Assembly: GCF_900129925.1 (NCBI RefSeq)
Contig: NZ_FQXI01000005.1
Location: 1 to 64,000, forward strand
From: Anaerosphaera aminiphila DSM 21120
Lineage (GTDB): Bacteria; Bacillota; Clostridia; Tissierellales; Peptoniphilaceae
DNA length: 64,000 nt
Direction of reading: 5' to 3'
The notes under the pieces were generated by a model, which was not told the DNA's origin, did no database searches, and was given only the letters and a program-made list of their open reading frames with translations. The translations under genes and the position numbers were made by a program. Position 1 is the first letter of the stretch; the number at the start of each line of letters is the position of its first letter. Positions 53,450 through 62,591 of the stretch are shown here, in pieces.

Positions 53450-54442
53450 TCACTTATTATTTTCTCTATTTGAATTATCTTTGTCTTTTATTTCATACTT
53501 GTCATATGCACTTATAATCTTTTGTACAAGTGAATTTCTTACAATGTCATTATTACCCAAATAAACTATTCCTATTTCCTTTACATCTTTCAATATTTTT
53601 AAAACTCTATTTAAACCTGACTCTTTTCCCTTTGGCAAGTCAGTTTGAGTAATATCCCCTGTAATAATTGCCTTTGAACCATAGCCAAGTCTAGTTAAAA
53701 ACATTTTCATCTGTTCATTAGTAGTATTTTGTGCTTCATCCAAAATTATAAAAGCACTATCTAGCGTTCTTCCCCTCATATATGCAAGGGGTGCAACTTC
53801 TATTAATCCCTTTTCAACGTACTTAGAATAGTTGTCATTACCAAGTATTTCAAACAGTGCATCGTAAAGAGGTCTCAAATAGGGATCCACCTTCATTTGT
53901 AAGTCTCCTGGTAAAAATCCTAAACTCTCTCCCGCTTCAACTGCAGGTCTAGTGAGTATTATTCTATTTACTTCTTTGTTCTTAAAAGCCCTTACTGCCA
54001 TCGCCATTGCCAAGTAAGTTTTTCCCGTTCCGGCTGGTCCTATGCCAAATACTATGTCATTGTCTTTAATAGAATCTAAATACCTCTTTTGTCCAAGAGT
54101 TTTTGCTCTTATAGGTTTTCCCATTGAAGTATATACAATAGTTTCATCTAATAATTCTGAAATTGGAACAGTATTTCCCATTTTTATCAGCTTAATCGAA
54201 TAGTCAATATCTTCTTTTGAAAGTTTCTTTTGTCTCTTTATAAGTTCAAACAAATTATTAAATAGAATAGATGCTTTTTCCAAGTCTTCATCTGCACCCT
54301 TTAATTTTAAATATTCATTTTCTAATTTTATATTTATACTTAATTCTCTTTCAATTAATTTTATATTTTCGTCAAGCTTGCCGTATAATTGCATTTGCAT
54401 TCCTGAATTCAGTGTAGAAATATCTATTAAAATTTCAGCCAT
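53450..54442 (-). CDS. phoH: PhoH-family ATPase
   Basis: A 330-residue cytoplasmic ATPase with Walker A 'GPAGTGKTYLA', 'RAFKNKEVNRIILTRPAVEAG' and 'AFIILDEAQNTT' (Walker B). PhoH proteins are tied to RNA metabolism and pair with YbeY. I start at 54442, with GGAGG five bases upstream; a longer frame to 54484 has no such site. The C-terminus is a charged tail ('KDNSNRENNK'). Confidence 0.94.
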   Translation of the reverse strand: MAEILIDISTLNSGMQMQLYGKLDENIKLIERELSINIKLENEYLKLKGADEDLEKASILFNNLFELIKRQKKLSKEDIDYSIKLIKMGNTVPISELLDETIVYTSMGKPIRAKTLGQKRYLDSIKDNDIVFGIGPAGTGKTYLAMAMAVRAFKNKEVNRIILTRPAVEAGESLGFLPGDLQMKVDPYLRPLYDALFEILGNDNYSKYVEKGLIEVAPLAYMRGRTLDSAFIILDEAQNTTNEQMKMFLTRLGYGSKAIITGDITQTDLPKGKESGLNRVLKILKDVKEIGIVYLGNNDIVRNSLVQKIISAYDKYEIKDKDNSNRENNK

Positions 54443-54502
54443 CATTACCTCCATAACTCTATTTATAATACCATATATCAACATACTATTGAAGTATAAA
54501 TA

Positions 54503-54520
54503 GGGAGGCTTAAGCCTCCC
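54503..54520 (-). terminator. GC-rich palindrome after the floA-adjacent gene
   Basis: GGGAGGCTTAAGCCTCCC is a perfect 9-bp inverted repeat just after a stop codon, followed on the minus strand by TATTTATACTTC. The T-tract is weak, so termination may be partial. Confidence 0.5.
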
Positions 54521-54521
54521 G

Positions 54522-55013
54522 TTAGTCTTCTCTTAAAGATTTAGGTTTATCTAAAATTTCTTTCATTATTATCATTTTAGCAAGTTTTTCACTATTTAAT
54601 TCGCTGTCTAAAACAACATTTGTCTCTATTGCAGAAACTTCAGGCTCAAATTCCTTTAAAGTTTCCATAAAATTACTTCTCTCTGCTTCAATTCTAAGCT
54701 TTGCCAAATCACCTGCTGAAATATCTCTTTCTTTAAGATTTTCCACTTCATCTTCTATTTTGCTTAGAATCTGTGCTCCATCTTTTTTATCTAATTGTTC
54801 AGATAAAAACTTTTTTATTGTATCACTATTGAAGCTAAATTCTTTATTTCTTTTATTGGAATTAATTTTAAAATCGTCTTTTGGCCTGTTGTCTAAACTT
54901 TGATTAAATACTTTATTTTTGTCTTTTTTACTATTTTCTTTTTTATTCCTATCTTTATATGCTCCCAGTCCAATACCTAAAATCACAATTAGTAATCCAA
55001 TTATATTATCCAT
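54522..55013 (-). CDS. Unrecognised membrane-anchored protein next to floA
   Basis: A 163-residue protein. One N-terminal helix (about 4-19, 'IIGLLIVILGIGLGAY') is followed by a strongly basic linker rich in K, N and D (about 20-60) and a helical, acidic C-terminal half with 'LSEQLDKKDGAQILSKIEDEVENL'. I recognise no family. It starts 4 bases after floA and precedes phoH, the place of small uncharacterised or sporulation genes (yqfB, yqfC, yqfD) in other Firmicutes. A role with the flotillin scaffold is a guess from position and anchor. Confidence 0.7.
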   Translation of the reverse strand: MDNIIGLLIVILGIGLGAYKDRNKKENSKKDKNKVFNQSLDNRPKDDFKINSNKRNKEFSFNSDTIKKFLSEQLDKKDGAQILSKIEDEVENLKERDISAGDLAKLRIEAERSNFMETLKEFEPEVSAIETNVVLDSELNSEKLAKMIIMKEILDKPKSLRED

Positions 55014-55017
55014 ATTA

Positions 55018-55992
55018 TCACTTATCAGTTTTCTTGTTATCGTTACTATCAGTTACTTTTGAAATAGCTTCTCTCATATCAGTATCTGAATTTAAATTTC
55101 TCATTTTGTAGTAATCTAAAACTCCTAAATTTCCACTCTTTAATGCTTCAGCCATTGCTAGAGGTACTTCTGCCTCTGCTTCTACAACTTTAGCTCTCAT
55201 CTCTTGTTCTTCAGCAAGTGCCATTGCTCTTCTTTCAGAAGCTTTTGCCTCAGCTATTCTCTTATCTGCTTCAGCTTGATCTGTTTGAAGTCTAGCACCT
55301 ATATTTCTTGCTATATCAACATCAGCTATGTCAATGGATAGTATCTCAAAAGCTGTACCTGAGTCAAGTCCCTTATCTAAAACTACTTTTGAAATTGAAT
55401 CCGGATTTTCAAGTACTGCCTTGTAAGTTTTTGCTGAACCTACAGTTGTTACAATACCTTCACCAACTCTGGCTATTATTGTCTCTTCACCGGCTCCCCC
55501 AACAAGTCTATCTATGTTAGCCCTAACTGTTACTTTAGCTTTTACAACTACTTCTATACCATCTTGAGCTACCGCAGAAATATTAGGTGTTTCAATAACT
55601 TTCGGGTTTACTGATACTTGAACAGCTTCAAGTACATTTCTTCCTGCTAAATCTATTGCCGCTCCTCTTTCAAATTGAAGAGGAATATTTGCACGCTCTG
55701 CCGCTATTAATGCATCTACTAGTGTATTTACATTTCCACCAGCCAAATAGTGTGCCTCTAAACTTTCAAGCTCTAAATCTACTCCACCCTTTGTTGCTTT
55801 TATCATAGGATATACTATTTTTCCAGGGCTAACTCTTCTAAGTTTCATTCCAATAAGTGTTGAAATTTTTATTTTTACACCTGAAAAATAAGCTGTTATC
55901 CAAAGTCCCACTGGAACAAATGTAAAAAATAATATAACTACAACTACTATAACAGCTATTACTGCACCACTTAATATACTAGATACCATCAT
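55018..55992 (-). CDS. floA: Flotillin-like protein FloA
   Basis: A 324-residue membrane-microdomain scaffold (YqfA). An N-terminal hydrophobic hairpin (about 5-30) precedes the SPFH domain ('[19 protein letters not shown]', '[19 protein letters not shown]', '[17 protein letters not shown]'), then an A/E-rich coiled tail ('[19 protein letters not shown]'). It organises signalling and secretion complexes and softens resistance to membrane stress. Its start overlaps the NfeD gene by 14 bases, the usual pairing. Confidence 0.95.
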   Translation of the reverse strand: MMVSSILSGAVIAVIVVVVILFFTFVPVGLWITAYFSGVKIKISTLIGMKLRRVSPGKIVYPMIKATKGGVDLELESLEAHYLAGGNVNTLVDALIAAERANIPLQFERGAAIDLAGRNVLEAVQVSVNPKVIETPNISAVAQDGIEVVVKAKVTVRANIDRLVGGAGEETIIARVGEGIVTTVGSAKTYKAVLENPDSISKVVLDKGLDSGTAFEILSIDIADVDIARNIGARLQTDQAEADKRIAEAKASERRAMALAEEQEMRAKVVEAEAEVPLAMAEALKSGNLGVLDYYKMRNLNSDTDMREAISKVTDSNDNKKTDK

Positions 55993-57289
55993 CTATCCTC
56001 CTTACAAAGACTTTAAAAGATTCAATTTTATAAACTTGAACTTTCATGTCTTTTTCTATAAAACCTTCATAGGCTATTGCCTCGTACTTTTTACCATCTA
56101 TTTCTATAAAACCGGTCGGTCTTAAAATAGTTAATGTCTTGCCAATTTCTCCAATTTTTAATTCAGTAGTGTCCACACTTAAGTATCCCTCTTTGGAATT
56201 GTGAGTTTGAGTGTTTGCCACTTTTTTTAAGAACTTTGAACTAGCTCCTTTTTTAATTAAATAAACTGCTACTAGTATTGCAATAACTAGTGCAATTGCC
56301 ACACTTGGTAATGCTACTTGAATTGACTCCATTGCTAAAACTATTCCACCTATTACGCATAAAATACCACTGATTCCCGCTATTCCAAATCCTGGAACTA
56401 TTAATTCTATTCCAAGTAGTATTATACCCAATACAAATATTAATATAGCAAGCCATGTGGAGTTTCCTGCAAATATATTACCTATAAAAAATAATCCAAA
56501 GGATATAACTGATAATATACCCCCAACTCCAAACCCGGGAGTGAATATTTCTATAACAAATCCAACCATTCCAACTACTAAAAGTAAAGTGGAAATACTT
56601 TGATTTGAAATTATATTTATAAATTTTAAACTTGCATCCATTTCATTTACTTCATAATTATTTCCATCTAAATTTAAGCTCTTTAGTATTGACGAATAAT
56701 CTTCAAATACACCGTCTGAAATCCCAAGTTCTAAGCTCTCTTTTGACGTTAAATTAAGCAACTTTCCCTTTTGAGAAATATCGGGAATTACAATATCCCT
56801 GTCTGCCATAGCTTCTATTATTTCTGAATCTCTTCCTCTACTTTGCGCAGTGTCTCTTAAAATGCTTCTCCAAAATGAAAGATTTTTTTCATTGTTTGGA
56901 ACTGTTTCTGCCGATCCTATTGTAGCTGTCTTAGACATATAGACTTTTTCACAAGCTATTGTAATTAAAACACCTGCAGACTCAGCTTTGTTATTGACGA
57001 AAGCTACAGTGGGAACTTTTGAATCCATTATGTGGTTTTTTATTTCTTCTGCTGCATAGACAGATCCACCATATGTATCTATCTCAAAAATAATTACTGG
57101 AGCATTGTTATTTTCAGCTTTTTTTATACTCTTTTGAACAAAGGATGCATTAGAATTGTTAATATCTCCCTTTATGGGCACTATTTCTGCCTTTGGCAAC
57201 TCTGTACTAAGTGTAGGAGCACTTGCATAAGCTCCAACACTAGATAAGAGCATGAAAAATAAAACTAAAAAAGATATATTCTTTTTCAT
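55979..57289 (-). CDS. nfeD: NfeD-family membrane serine protease (ClpP class)
   Basis: A 436-residue membrane protein. A signal peptide (about 1-22) leads to a ClpP/SPP-type domain with the catalytic Ser in '[14 protein letters not shown]' after '[16 protein letters not shown]'; four or five membrane helices follow (about 235-345); the C-terminus is a small OB-like NfeD domain ('[22 protein letters not shown]'). These proteins work with flotillins at the membrane. It is upstream of floA with overlapping ends. A hairpin 15 bases before the start may limit readthrough from yqeY. Confidence 0.94.
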   Translation of the reverse strand: MKKNISFLVLFFMLLSSVGAYASAPTLSTELPKAEIVPIKGDINNSNASFVQKSIKKAENNNAPVIIFEIDTYGGSVYAAEEIKNHIMDSKVPTVAFVNNKAESAGVLITIACEKVYMSKTATIGSAETVPNNEKNLSFWRSILRDTAQSRGRDSEIIEAMADRDIVIPDISQKGKLLNLTSKESLELGISDGVFEDYSSILKSLNLDGNNYEVNEMDASLKFINIISNQSISTLLLVVGMVGFVIEIFTPGFGVGGILSVISFGLFFIGNIFAGNSTWLAILIFVLGIILLGIELIVPGFGIAGISGILCVIGGIVLAMESIQVALPSVAIALVIAILVAVYLIKKGASSKFLKKVANTQTHNSKEGYLSVDTTELKIGEIGKTLTILRPTGFIEIDGKKYEAIAYEGFIEKDMKVQVYKIESFKVFVRRIDDGI

Positions 57290-57302
57290 TATATTATCTC
57301 CT

Positions 57303-57336
57303 AAATAAATAAAACCTGGGTTTATTCCCCAGGTTT
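57303..57336 (-). terminator. Intrinsic terminator-like hairpin after yqeY
   Basis: A 9-bp perfect stem (57312-57320 with 57328-57336, arm AAACCTGGG), 7-base loop, then TTTATTTATTTAG. It overlaps the end of yqeY and lies 14 bases before nfeD. Confidence 0.75.
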
Positions 57337-57777
57337 AGTTAACAAATTTTGAGCAATTTTACTTACCATTTTCCCATCTGCTTTACCTTTGATTTTTGGC
57401 ATTATATTTTTCATCAATAATCCCATATCTTTTGGGGAATTAATATTGCATTCATCTAATGTCTCTTTTACAATTTCTGTAAGTTCTTCTTCAGTTAATT
57501 GTTTAGGTAAATAGTCAAGTAGTATATTTATCTCAGAATTAGTCTGATCTATTAAGTCTTGGCGATTTCCCTTTTCAAATTCTTCTATTGAAGACTTTTT
57601 TTCTTTCATCTGCTTAGTAAGTATTTCTACAACTTGTTCATCAGACAACTCTATACGTTCATCGACTTCTTTCTGCTTTATTGCTGCACGTGCCATAGTA
57701 ATAGTATCTTTTCGAAGCTTATCTTTATTCTTCATAGAAACCTTAAGATCTTCCATAAGTTTTTCTTTTAAAGACAT
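57322..57777 (-). CDS. yqeY: GatB/YqeY-domain protein
   Basis: A 151-residue helical protein of the YqeY family, related to the tail domain of amidotransferase subunit GatB that contacts tRNA. Landmarks are 'MKNKDKLRKDTITMARAAIKQKEVDE', 'LLDYLPKQLTEEEL' and 'MGLLMKNIMPKIKGKADGKMV'. It follows rpsU by 14 bases, the standard Firmicutes pair. Its function is unknown; tRNA or aminoacyl-tRNA binding is inferred from the family. Confidence 0.95.
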   Translation of the reverse strand: MSLKEKLMEDLKVSMKNKDKLRKDTITMARAAIKQKEVDERIELSDEQVVEILTKQMKEKKSSIEEFEKGNRQDLIDQTNSEINILLDYLPKQLTEEELTEIVKETLDECNINSPKDMGLLMKNIMPKIKGKADGKMVSKIAQNLLTKPGE

Positions 57778-57791
57778 TTGTTACACCTCTT

Positions 57792-57974
57792 TTAGTATTT
57801 TGAATGTTTTTTTCTACGTGCTTCCTCAGATTTTTTCTTTCTTTTTACGCTTGGTTTTTCGTAATGTTCTCTCTTTCTTGCCTCTTTTAAAACTCCGCTA
57901 GTGGCACATTGTCTCTTAAATCTTTTAAGAGCATTATCAAGAGATTCATTTTCTCCAACTTTAATTTCTGACAT
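57792..57974 (-). CDS. rpsU: 30S ribosomal protein S21
   Basis: A 60-residue, very basic small-subunit protein ('[19 protein letters not shown]', '[14 protein letters not shown]', C-terminal '[15 protein letters not shown]'). S21 sits near the anti-Shine-Dalgarno helix and aids initiation. The ribosome-binding site is strong (GAGAGGAGGGGAAGTA). It follows its own promoter and an 80-base leader with a small hairpin. Confidence 0.97.
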   Translation of the reverse strand: MSEIKVGENESLDNALKRFKRQCATSGVLKEARKREHYEKPSVKRKKKSEEARRKKHSKY

Positions 57975-58001
57975 TACTTCCCCTCCTCTCGCAGAAAAGA
58001 G

Positions 58002-58016
58002 TAGCCCTCTGGGCTA
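58002..58016 (-). promoter_or_regulatory. Small hairpin in the rpsU leader
   Basis: TAGCCC and GGGCTA pair around AGA in the untranslated leader, 26 bases before the S21 ribosome-binding site. No T-run follows. It may stabilise the leader or be an autoregulatory target; nothing more can be said. Confidence 0.4.
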
Positions 58017-58026
58017 ATTCTTAATA

Positions 58027-58055
58027 ATTATACCTTAAAAGTGTCAATAATTCAA
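58027..58055 (-). promoter_or_regulatory. Putative rpsU-yqeY promoter
   Basis: TTGAAT (58050-58055), 17 bases, TATAAT (58027-58032). A second TTGACA occurs within the spacer but only 9 bases from the -10, too near to serve as -35. Confidence 0.75.
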
Positions 58056-58066
58056 TAGAATTTTTA

Positions 58067-58405
58067 TCAACCCGGTGGCCAATTTAATTGTCTCTTTGCC
58101 AGAACGTGAAAATGAATGTGATTTACTGTTTGGCCTCCGTCTTCTTTGCAATTATTTACAATTCTATAGCCATTTGTAACTCCTAATTCTCTTGCCAATT
58201 TCTTCGCAACTAAAAATACATGACCTATAAGATCTGCGTCTTCTTCTTCTAAGTCATCAGTGGAGTCAATGTGTTTTTTTGGTACTATTAGAAAATGTAC
58301 CGGAGCTTGTTTATCTATATCATTAAATGCATATACAAGTTCATCTTCATAAATACAGTCTGAAGGTACTTCTCCTTTTATAATGCTGCAAAATAAGCAA
58401 TCCAT
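58067..58405 (-). CDS. HIT-family (HINT-like) nucleotide hydrolase
   Basis: A 112-residue histidine-triad protein of the HINT group. The catalytic motif is 'VNHIHFHVLAKRQLNWPPG' (His-x-His-x-His). Such enzymes hydrolyse adenosine phosphoramidates and nucleotide adducts. The opening 'DCLFCSIIKGEVPSDCIYED' is canonical, including the C-x2-C pair. It follows mtaB by 5 bases. Confidence 0.95.
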   Translation of the reverse strand: MDCLFCSIIKGEVPSDCIYEDELVYAFNDIDKQAPVHFLIVPKKHIDSTDDLEEEDADLIGHVFLVAKKLARELGVTNGYRIVNNCKEDGGQTVNHIHFHVLAKRQLNWPPG

Positions 58406-58410
58406 AATAT

Positions 58411-59724
58411 CTAACCCTCCGTTTCTAATTCAACTTCTACTGGTTCTCTATCTGTATCTACTATTTTAACATCTTTTATCTCATTATTTAAACTTTTTTT
58501 AGAATTTACTCTGCATCTAATATAATTTGTAGTGTATCCTTCGTAAAAACCGTCTGTCATTTTTTCTTCAAAGAGAACTGAATGTACTATTCCTCTGTTT
58601 TTGTCTGCAAAGTTTTTCATTAAATCTTCATTTAGTGTAATAAGTTTTTCACTGCGTTTATGTTTTATATTTCCGTCTATTTGATTTTCCATATCAGCTG
58701 CCTTTGTGCCTGACCTTTTAGAGTATTTAAATACATGTATTCTTGAAAATCCAACTTTTTTAATTAAGTCGTAACTTTCCATAAATTCATCTTCTGATTC
58801 TCCCGGAAAACCAACAATTACATCAGTTGTCAACCCTGCATTTGGCATATAGCTCTTTATTAACTCTGTAGTATTATAATATTCTTCTCTTGTGTACTTC
58901 CTATTCATTTCTCTTAACACTTTATTTGATCCACTTTGAAGAGATAGGTGAAAATGATCACACAATTTTTTGGTTTTTACTGCCCTCTTCATAAAGTCTT
59001 CTGTTATAGTTTTAGGCTCTATTGAGGAAAGCCTAATTCTATCAATTCCATTTACTTCTGATATCTTCTCTATTAAATCTATTAGACTAGTGTCCTTTAA
59101 ATCATGTCCATAAGAGCCCACGTGAATACCCGTAATTACAACTTCTCTATAACCTGCTTCTGCAAGTACATTCGCCTCTTCAAGACAGTCCTCAAGTTTT
59201 CTAGATCTTATGTTTCCCCTTGCATAAGGAATTATACAGTAAGTACAATATCTGTTACAGCCGTCTTGAACTTTCATATAAGACCTAGTCATATCTTTTT
59301 CTCTACTTATGTTGATGCTTTGGAATTCTCTATCATTTTTAAGTGACCTGACTATATTAATCTGACTCTTATTTTTTTCAAACTCTTCACACAAATCTAC
59401 AACTTTACTACGTTCAGTAGTACCTATTATAATATCTACCCCATCAATAGCACTTACTTCATCTGGTGCTGTTTGAGAATAGCATCCCATAACTATAACT
59501 ATAGAATCCGGATTTTCTCTCTTTGCTCGTCTTATAAACTGCCTTGACTTTTTATCTGATAAATTTGTAACTGTGCAAGTATTGATAATGTATATATCTG
59601 AAACCTCTGTTTCAAAATCTACATTTAAGTACCCTCTCTCTTCAAATAATTCAGACATAGCCTCAGATTCATATTTATTAACTTTACATCCTAACGTCAA
59701 TATAGAAAATGTCTTCTTCATCAA
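58411..59724 (-). CDS. mtaB: tRNA t6A37 methylthiotransferase MtaB
   Basis: A 437-residue radical-SAM enzyme that adds a methylthio group to t6A37 of tRNA. The N-terminal cluster cysteines lie in 'LGCKVNKYESE', 'NTCTVTN' and 'MGCYSQ'; the radical-SAM motif is 'CNRYCTYCIIPYARG'; 'GFPGESEDEF' and a C-terminal TRAM domain ('SVLFEEKMTDGFYEGYTTNY') complete it. The first two codons are both ATG; either could start. It lies one base after rsmE, in the usual prmA-rsmE-mtaB order. Confidence 0.95.
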   Translation of the reverse strand: MMKKTFSILTLGCKVNKYESEAMSELFEERGYLNVDFETEVSDIYIINTCTVTNLSDKKSRQFIRRAKRENPDSIVIVMGCYSQTAPDEVSAIDGVDIIIGTTERSKVVDLCEEFEKNKSQINIVRSLKNDREFQSINISREKDMTRSYMKVQDGCNRYCTYCIIPYARGNIRSRKLEDCLEEANVLAEAGYREVVITGIHVGSYGHDLKDTSLIDLIEKISEVNGIDRIRLSSIEPKTITEDFMKRAVKTKKLCDHFHLSLQSGSNKVLREMNRKYTREEYYNTTELIKSYMPNAGLTTDVIVGFPGESEDEFMESYDLIKKVGFSRIHVFKYSKRSGTKAADMENQIDGNIKHKRSEKLITLNEDLMKNFADKNRGIVHSVLFEEKMTDGFYEGYTTNYIRCRVNSKKSLNNEIKDVKIVDTDREPVEVELETEG

Positions 59725-60438
59725 TTACCTGCTTTCTAAATAATAAATTATTGAAAAACTTGAACATACAGCAGCTGTCTCCGCCCTTAAAATTCTGTTT
59801 CCAAGCGTTATTATATTTGCGCCATTTGCTTTTAATAACTCTATTTCAGATTCTTCAAATCCACCTTCCGAGCCTATTACCAAAGCAATATCACTTGATA
59901 GGTTTTTTAAATCATAGAGAGTTTTATTTTCTTCGCTTTCATAGGGAACTATTAAGTCCTTCATTTTAAAGTTATCAATTAGATTCTTTAAATTTATAGG
60001 TGAATTTACTTTTGGAATAAAATCCCTCTTAGACTGTTTTGCTGCCGCCTCAACTACTTTTTGCCACCTTTGAACTTTTTTATCAGATTTTTGTTCTATA
60101 TTTGCAACATTTCTCTTTAGTATTAGTGGATAAATTTCAGACACTCCAACTTCTGTAGCTTGTTTTAATGCCTGATCCATTTTATCGCCCTTTAAAATTG
60201 CCTGGAAAAGTGTAATTTTAATTTTACTCTCATTTTTGGGCTCAACTTCACTAATTTTTTTTAATATTACAATATTTTCTTCTACTTCTTGTAACTCAGC
60301 TAAAAAAATTCCATTATTGGCACATACTTCAACTTTTTCTCTTTCACCTATCCTCAAAACTTTTAAAAAGTGATGAGAATTTTTCGGTGATAAATTTATA
60401 CTATCTTGAAATTTACTTTCTTCAAAAAATCTATACAT
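59725..60438 (-). CDS. rsmE: 16S rRNA (uracil(1498)-N3)-methyltransferase
   Basis: A 237-residue SPOUT enzyme methylating U1498 in 16S rRNA. It has a PUA-like N-terminus, then 'LFQAILKGDKMDQALKQATEVG', 'ALVIGSEGGFEESEIELL' and 'ITLGNRILRAETAAV', which make the SAM knot. I start at 60438, with GGAAGAGAG upstream, rather than at 60456. It overlaps the prmA stop by 8 bases. Confidence 0.95.
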   Translation of the reverse strand: MYRFFEESKFQDSINLSPKNSHHFLKVLRIGEREKVEVCANNGIFLAELQEVEENIVILKKISEVEPKNESKIKITLFQAILKGDKMDQALKQATEVGVSEIYPLILKRNVANIEQKSDKKVQRWQKVVEAAAKQSKRDFIPKVNSPINLKNLIDNFKMKDLIVPYESEENKTLYDLKNLSSDIALVIGSEGGFEESEIELLKANGANIITLGNRILRAETAAVCSSFSIIYYLESR

Positions 60439-61342
60439 TTTTCTCTCTTCCAACAACTAATGCCCAACCATTTTTTTCTTTTACTTCTAATATTTCAAAT
60501 CCTTCTTTTTCCAACGCATTTTTGACCATATCAATTTTTTCTACAATTATTCCAGATGAAATAAATAGTCCACCTCTATTTAAGTGTTTCTTTAAATCGC
60601 CTATCATTTCAACTATTATTTCCGCTATTATATTTGAAACTATTACATTTGCTCTACCCTCTACAACATCTAATAAATTTCCCTTGTAAATAGTCATTTT
60701 ATCAAGTGTGTTGTTTAACTTTGCATTGTTGTATGTGGCCTCTATACATTTTGCATCTATATCCACCGCCAAGACATTTTTTGCACCTAATTTTAATGCT
60801 GCTATTCCTAAAATTCCACTTCCACAGCCAATATCAAAGACAACATCTTCATCCTTTACGTGCTCTTCTAGGGCCTCTATGCATAGATATGTCGTCTCAT
60901 GAGTTCCAGTTCCAAATGCCATTCCTGGGTCTATTTCAACTACTATCCTAGAATCATTGTCGTATTCTTCCCAAGAGGGCTTTATTGTAATTTTTTCTCC
61001 AACTTCTATGGGATGGTAGTATTTCTTCCAATTATTAGCCCAATCTTCATCACTGGTAATATTAATTGTTGAATCTATATCTACTTTTTCTAGTTCTGAT
61101 TTTAGTTTTTCAACATCTATTAAATCATCTTCTGCAAAATAACACTTTATTAATAACTCTCCCTCTTCTACAAAAAAGGCATCATCATCTATAAAATCCC
61201 AATTCTTTTCATCTTGGTTTAATTCATCTACTATTGTTGCAGTATTTTCTTCAAACGTATATATATCATGATCATATAAAATATTTACTACTTTTTCTCT
61301 CAGATTATCTTCTGTTTTTATTATGAGTTCTACGTACTTCAT
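60431..61342 (-). CDS. prmA: Ribosomal protein L11 methyltransferase
   Basis: A 303-residue SAM enzyme that trimethylates amino groups of ribosomal protein L11. The N-terminal substrate domain is divergent; the methyltransferase core shows 'DPGMAFGTGTHETT', 'DVVFDIGCGSGILGIAALKLGA' and 'VIVSNIIAEI'. Start at 61342 has ATGGAGGAATT upstream. A palindromic hairpin lies just before it, after dnaJ. Confidence 0.96.
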   Translation of the reverse strand: MKYVELIIKTEDNLREKVVNILYDHDIYTFEENTATIVDELNQDEKNWDFIDDDAFFVEEGELLIKCYFAEDDLIDVEKLKSELEKVDIDSTINITSDEDWANNWKKYYHPIEVGEKITIKPSWEEYDNDSRIVVEIDPGMAFGTGTHETTYLCIEALEEHVKDEDVVFDIGCGSGILGIAALKLGAKNVLAVDIDAKCIEATYNNAKLNNTLDKMTIYKGNLLDVVEGRANVIVSNIIAEIIVEMIGDLKKHLNRGGLFISSGIIVEKIDMVKNALEKEGFEILEVKEKNGWALVVGREKNV

Positions 61343-61354
61343 AATTCCTCCATA

Positions 61355-61388
61355 TTAAAATAGACAAAATTTATAAATTTTGTCTATT
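61355..61388 (-). terminator. Palindromic terminator-like hairpin after dnaJ
   Basis: A perfect 15-bp palindrome (61359-61373 with 61374-61388, arm AATAGACAAAATTTA), followed by TTTTAATATGG. It ends 13 bases before prmA, so readthrough must supply prmA. Confidence 0.7.
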
Positions 61389-62499
61389 CAAAAAATTCTT
61401 TAAACTTATCAAAGAATCCTTTTTTTTCTTCTTTTCCGTTTTCACTTTTATCTCTTAGAGATTCTAATAATTCCCTTTGTTCTTCATTAACTTTTTTAGG
61501 AACTATTATATCTACTGTGAAGTACAGGTCGCCTTTGCCTTCTTTTTTTACAAAGCTAACTCCCTCATTTTTAAGTTTGAAGGTAGTTCCTCCTTGAGTT
61601 CCCTTTGGTATTTCAAAGTCGACTAAACTTGTAAGCGTTGGAACTTTTATTTCTCCACCTAAAACTGCATCTACATATGAGATAGGAATTTCTAAGTGTA
61701 AGTCATTGCCTGTTCTCTTAAATACAGAATCTTCTTTTACAGAAAGATAGATATATAAGTCTCCATTAGGTCCACCATTTTCCCCTGAATGACCTTCGCC
61801 CTTCATAGATATTATAGTGTTGTCATCTACGCCCGCAGGAATCTTTACATTAATTTTTTTATTGTTAACTTCTTTTCCAGATCCATGACATTTGTGACAA
61901 GGGTCATCGAGTATTTCTCCAGTCCCATTACACTTATCACAGGTTACCACTCTAACAAATCTTCCAAAAGCGGAATTTGACTGAACTTTAACTTGACCTG
62001 AGCCATGACACTTATCACAAGTGTGCTTGTCAGTTCCTGGTTCTGCTCCTGTTCCATGACATACACTACAATCTTCTTGTCTTCTTATATTAATATCTTT
62101 TTCAACGCCAAAGACAGCTTCTCTGAAATCAAGATTTATATCATATCTTATATCTTGACCTTTTGTCGGAGATTTAGAATTCCTCGTACTATCAGAATCT
62201 CTGAATCCTCCCCCAAACATATCAAATATATCTCCAAATATATCTCCAAATCCACCAAATCCGGAATCTTGATAGTTTCCATTTACTCCGTCTTCACCGT
62301 AGAGATCATAAGTCTTTCTCTTTTGTTCATCTGACAAAATTTCATATGCCACATTTATTTCTTTAAAGCTTTTTTCTGCATCTTTATTATCAGGATTTAA
62401 GTCGGGATGATATTTTTTAGCAAGTTTTTTATATGATCTTTTTATCTCTTCAAAACTAGCATCTCTTTTAACTCCCAATATTTCATAAAAATCTTTCAA
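61384..62499 (-). CDS. dnaJ: Chaperone DnaJ
   Basis: A 371-residue co-chaperone of DnaK. The J domain has the HPD motif in 'KKYHPDLNPDNKD'; a Gly/Phe-rich region follows; four zinc repeats of C-x2-C-x-G-x-G type ('CSVCHGTGAEPG', 'CDKCHGSGQV', 'CDKCNGTGEI', 'CHKCHGSGKE') bind two zinc ions; then two substrate-binding domains. The start is TTG at 62499, with GGTGGTGAA upstream and no in-frame ATG that keeps the J domain. It follows dnaK with a terminator between. Confidence 0.97.
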   Translation of the reverse strand: MKDFYEILGVKRDASFEEIKRSYKKLAKKYHPDLNPDNKDAEKSFKEINVAYEILSDEQKRKTYDLYGEDGVNGNYQDSGFGGFGDIFGDIFDMFGGGFRDSDSTRNSKSPTKGQDIRYDINLDFREAVFGVEKDINIRRQEDCSVCHGTGAEPGTDKHTCDKCHGSGQVKVQSNSAFGRFVRVVTCDKCNGTGEILDDPCHKCHGSGKEVNNKKINVKIPAGVDDNTIISMKGEGHSGENGGPNGDLYIYLSVKEDSVFKRTGNDLHLEIPISYVDAVLGGEIKVPTLTSLVDFEIPKGTQGGTTFKLKNEGVSFVKKEGKGDLYFTVDIIVPKKVNEEQRELLESLRDKSENGKEEKKGFFDKFKEFFE

Positions 62500-62539
62500 T
62501 GTTTCACCACCATTTTCTAATCCATTTTACATTGTATTC

Positions 62540-62580
62540 TAAAAAAAATAAAGCTAAATCTTTTTTGATTTAGCTTTATT
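62540..62580 (-). terminator. Intrinsic terminator after dnaK
   Basis: A perfect 14-bp stem (62547-62560 with 62567-62580, arm AATAAAGCTAAATC), 6-base loop, then eight T on the minus strand. dnaJ, which starts 41 bases later, must use readthrough or a weak promoter; none with both boxes was seen. Confidence 0.88.
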
Positions 62581-62591
62581 CAAATACTTAA

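Noticed and set aside
62500-62591. CIRCE (HrcA) operator near dnaJ
   Set aside because: No TTAGCACTC/GAGTGCTAA repeat occurs in the dnaK-dnaJ gap; the true operator would lie beyond the window.
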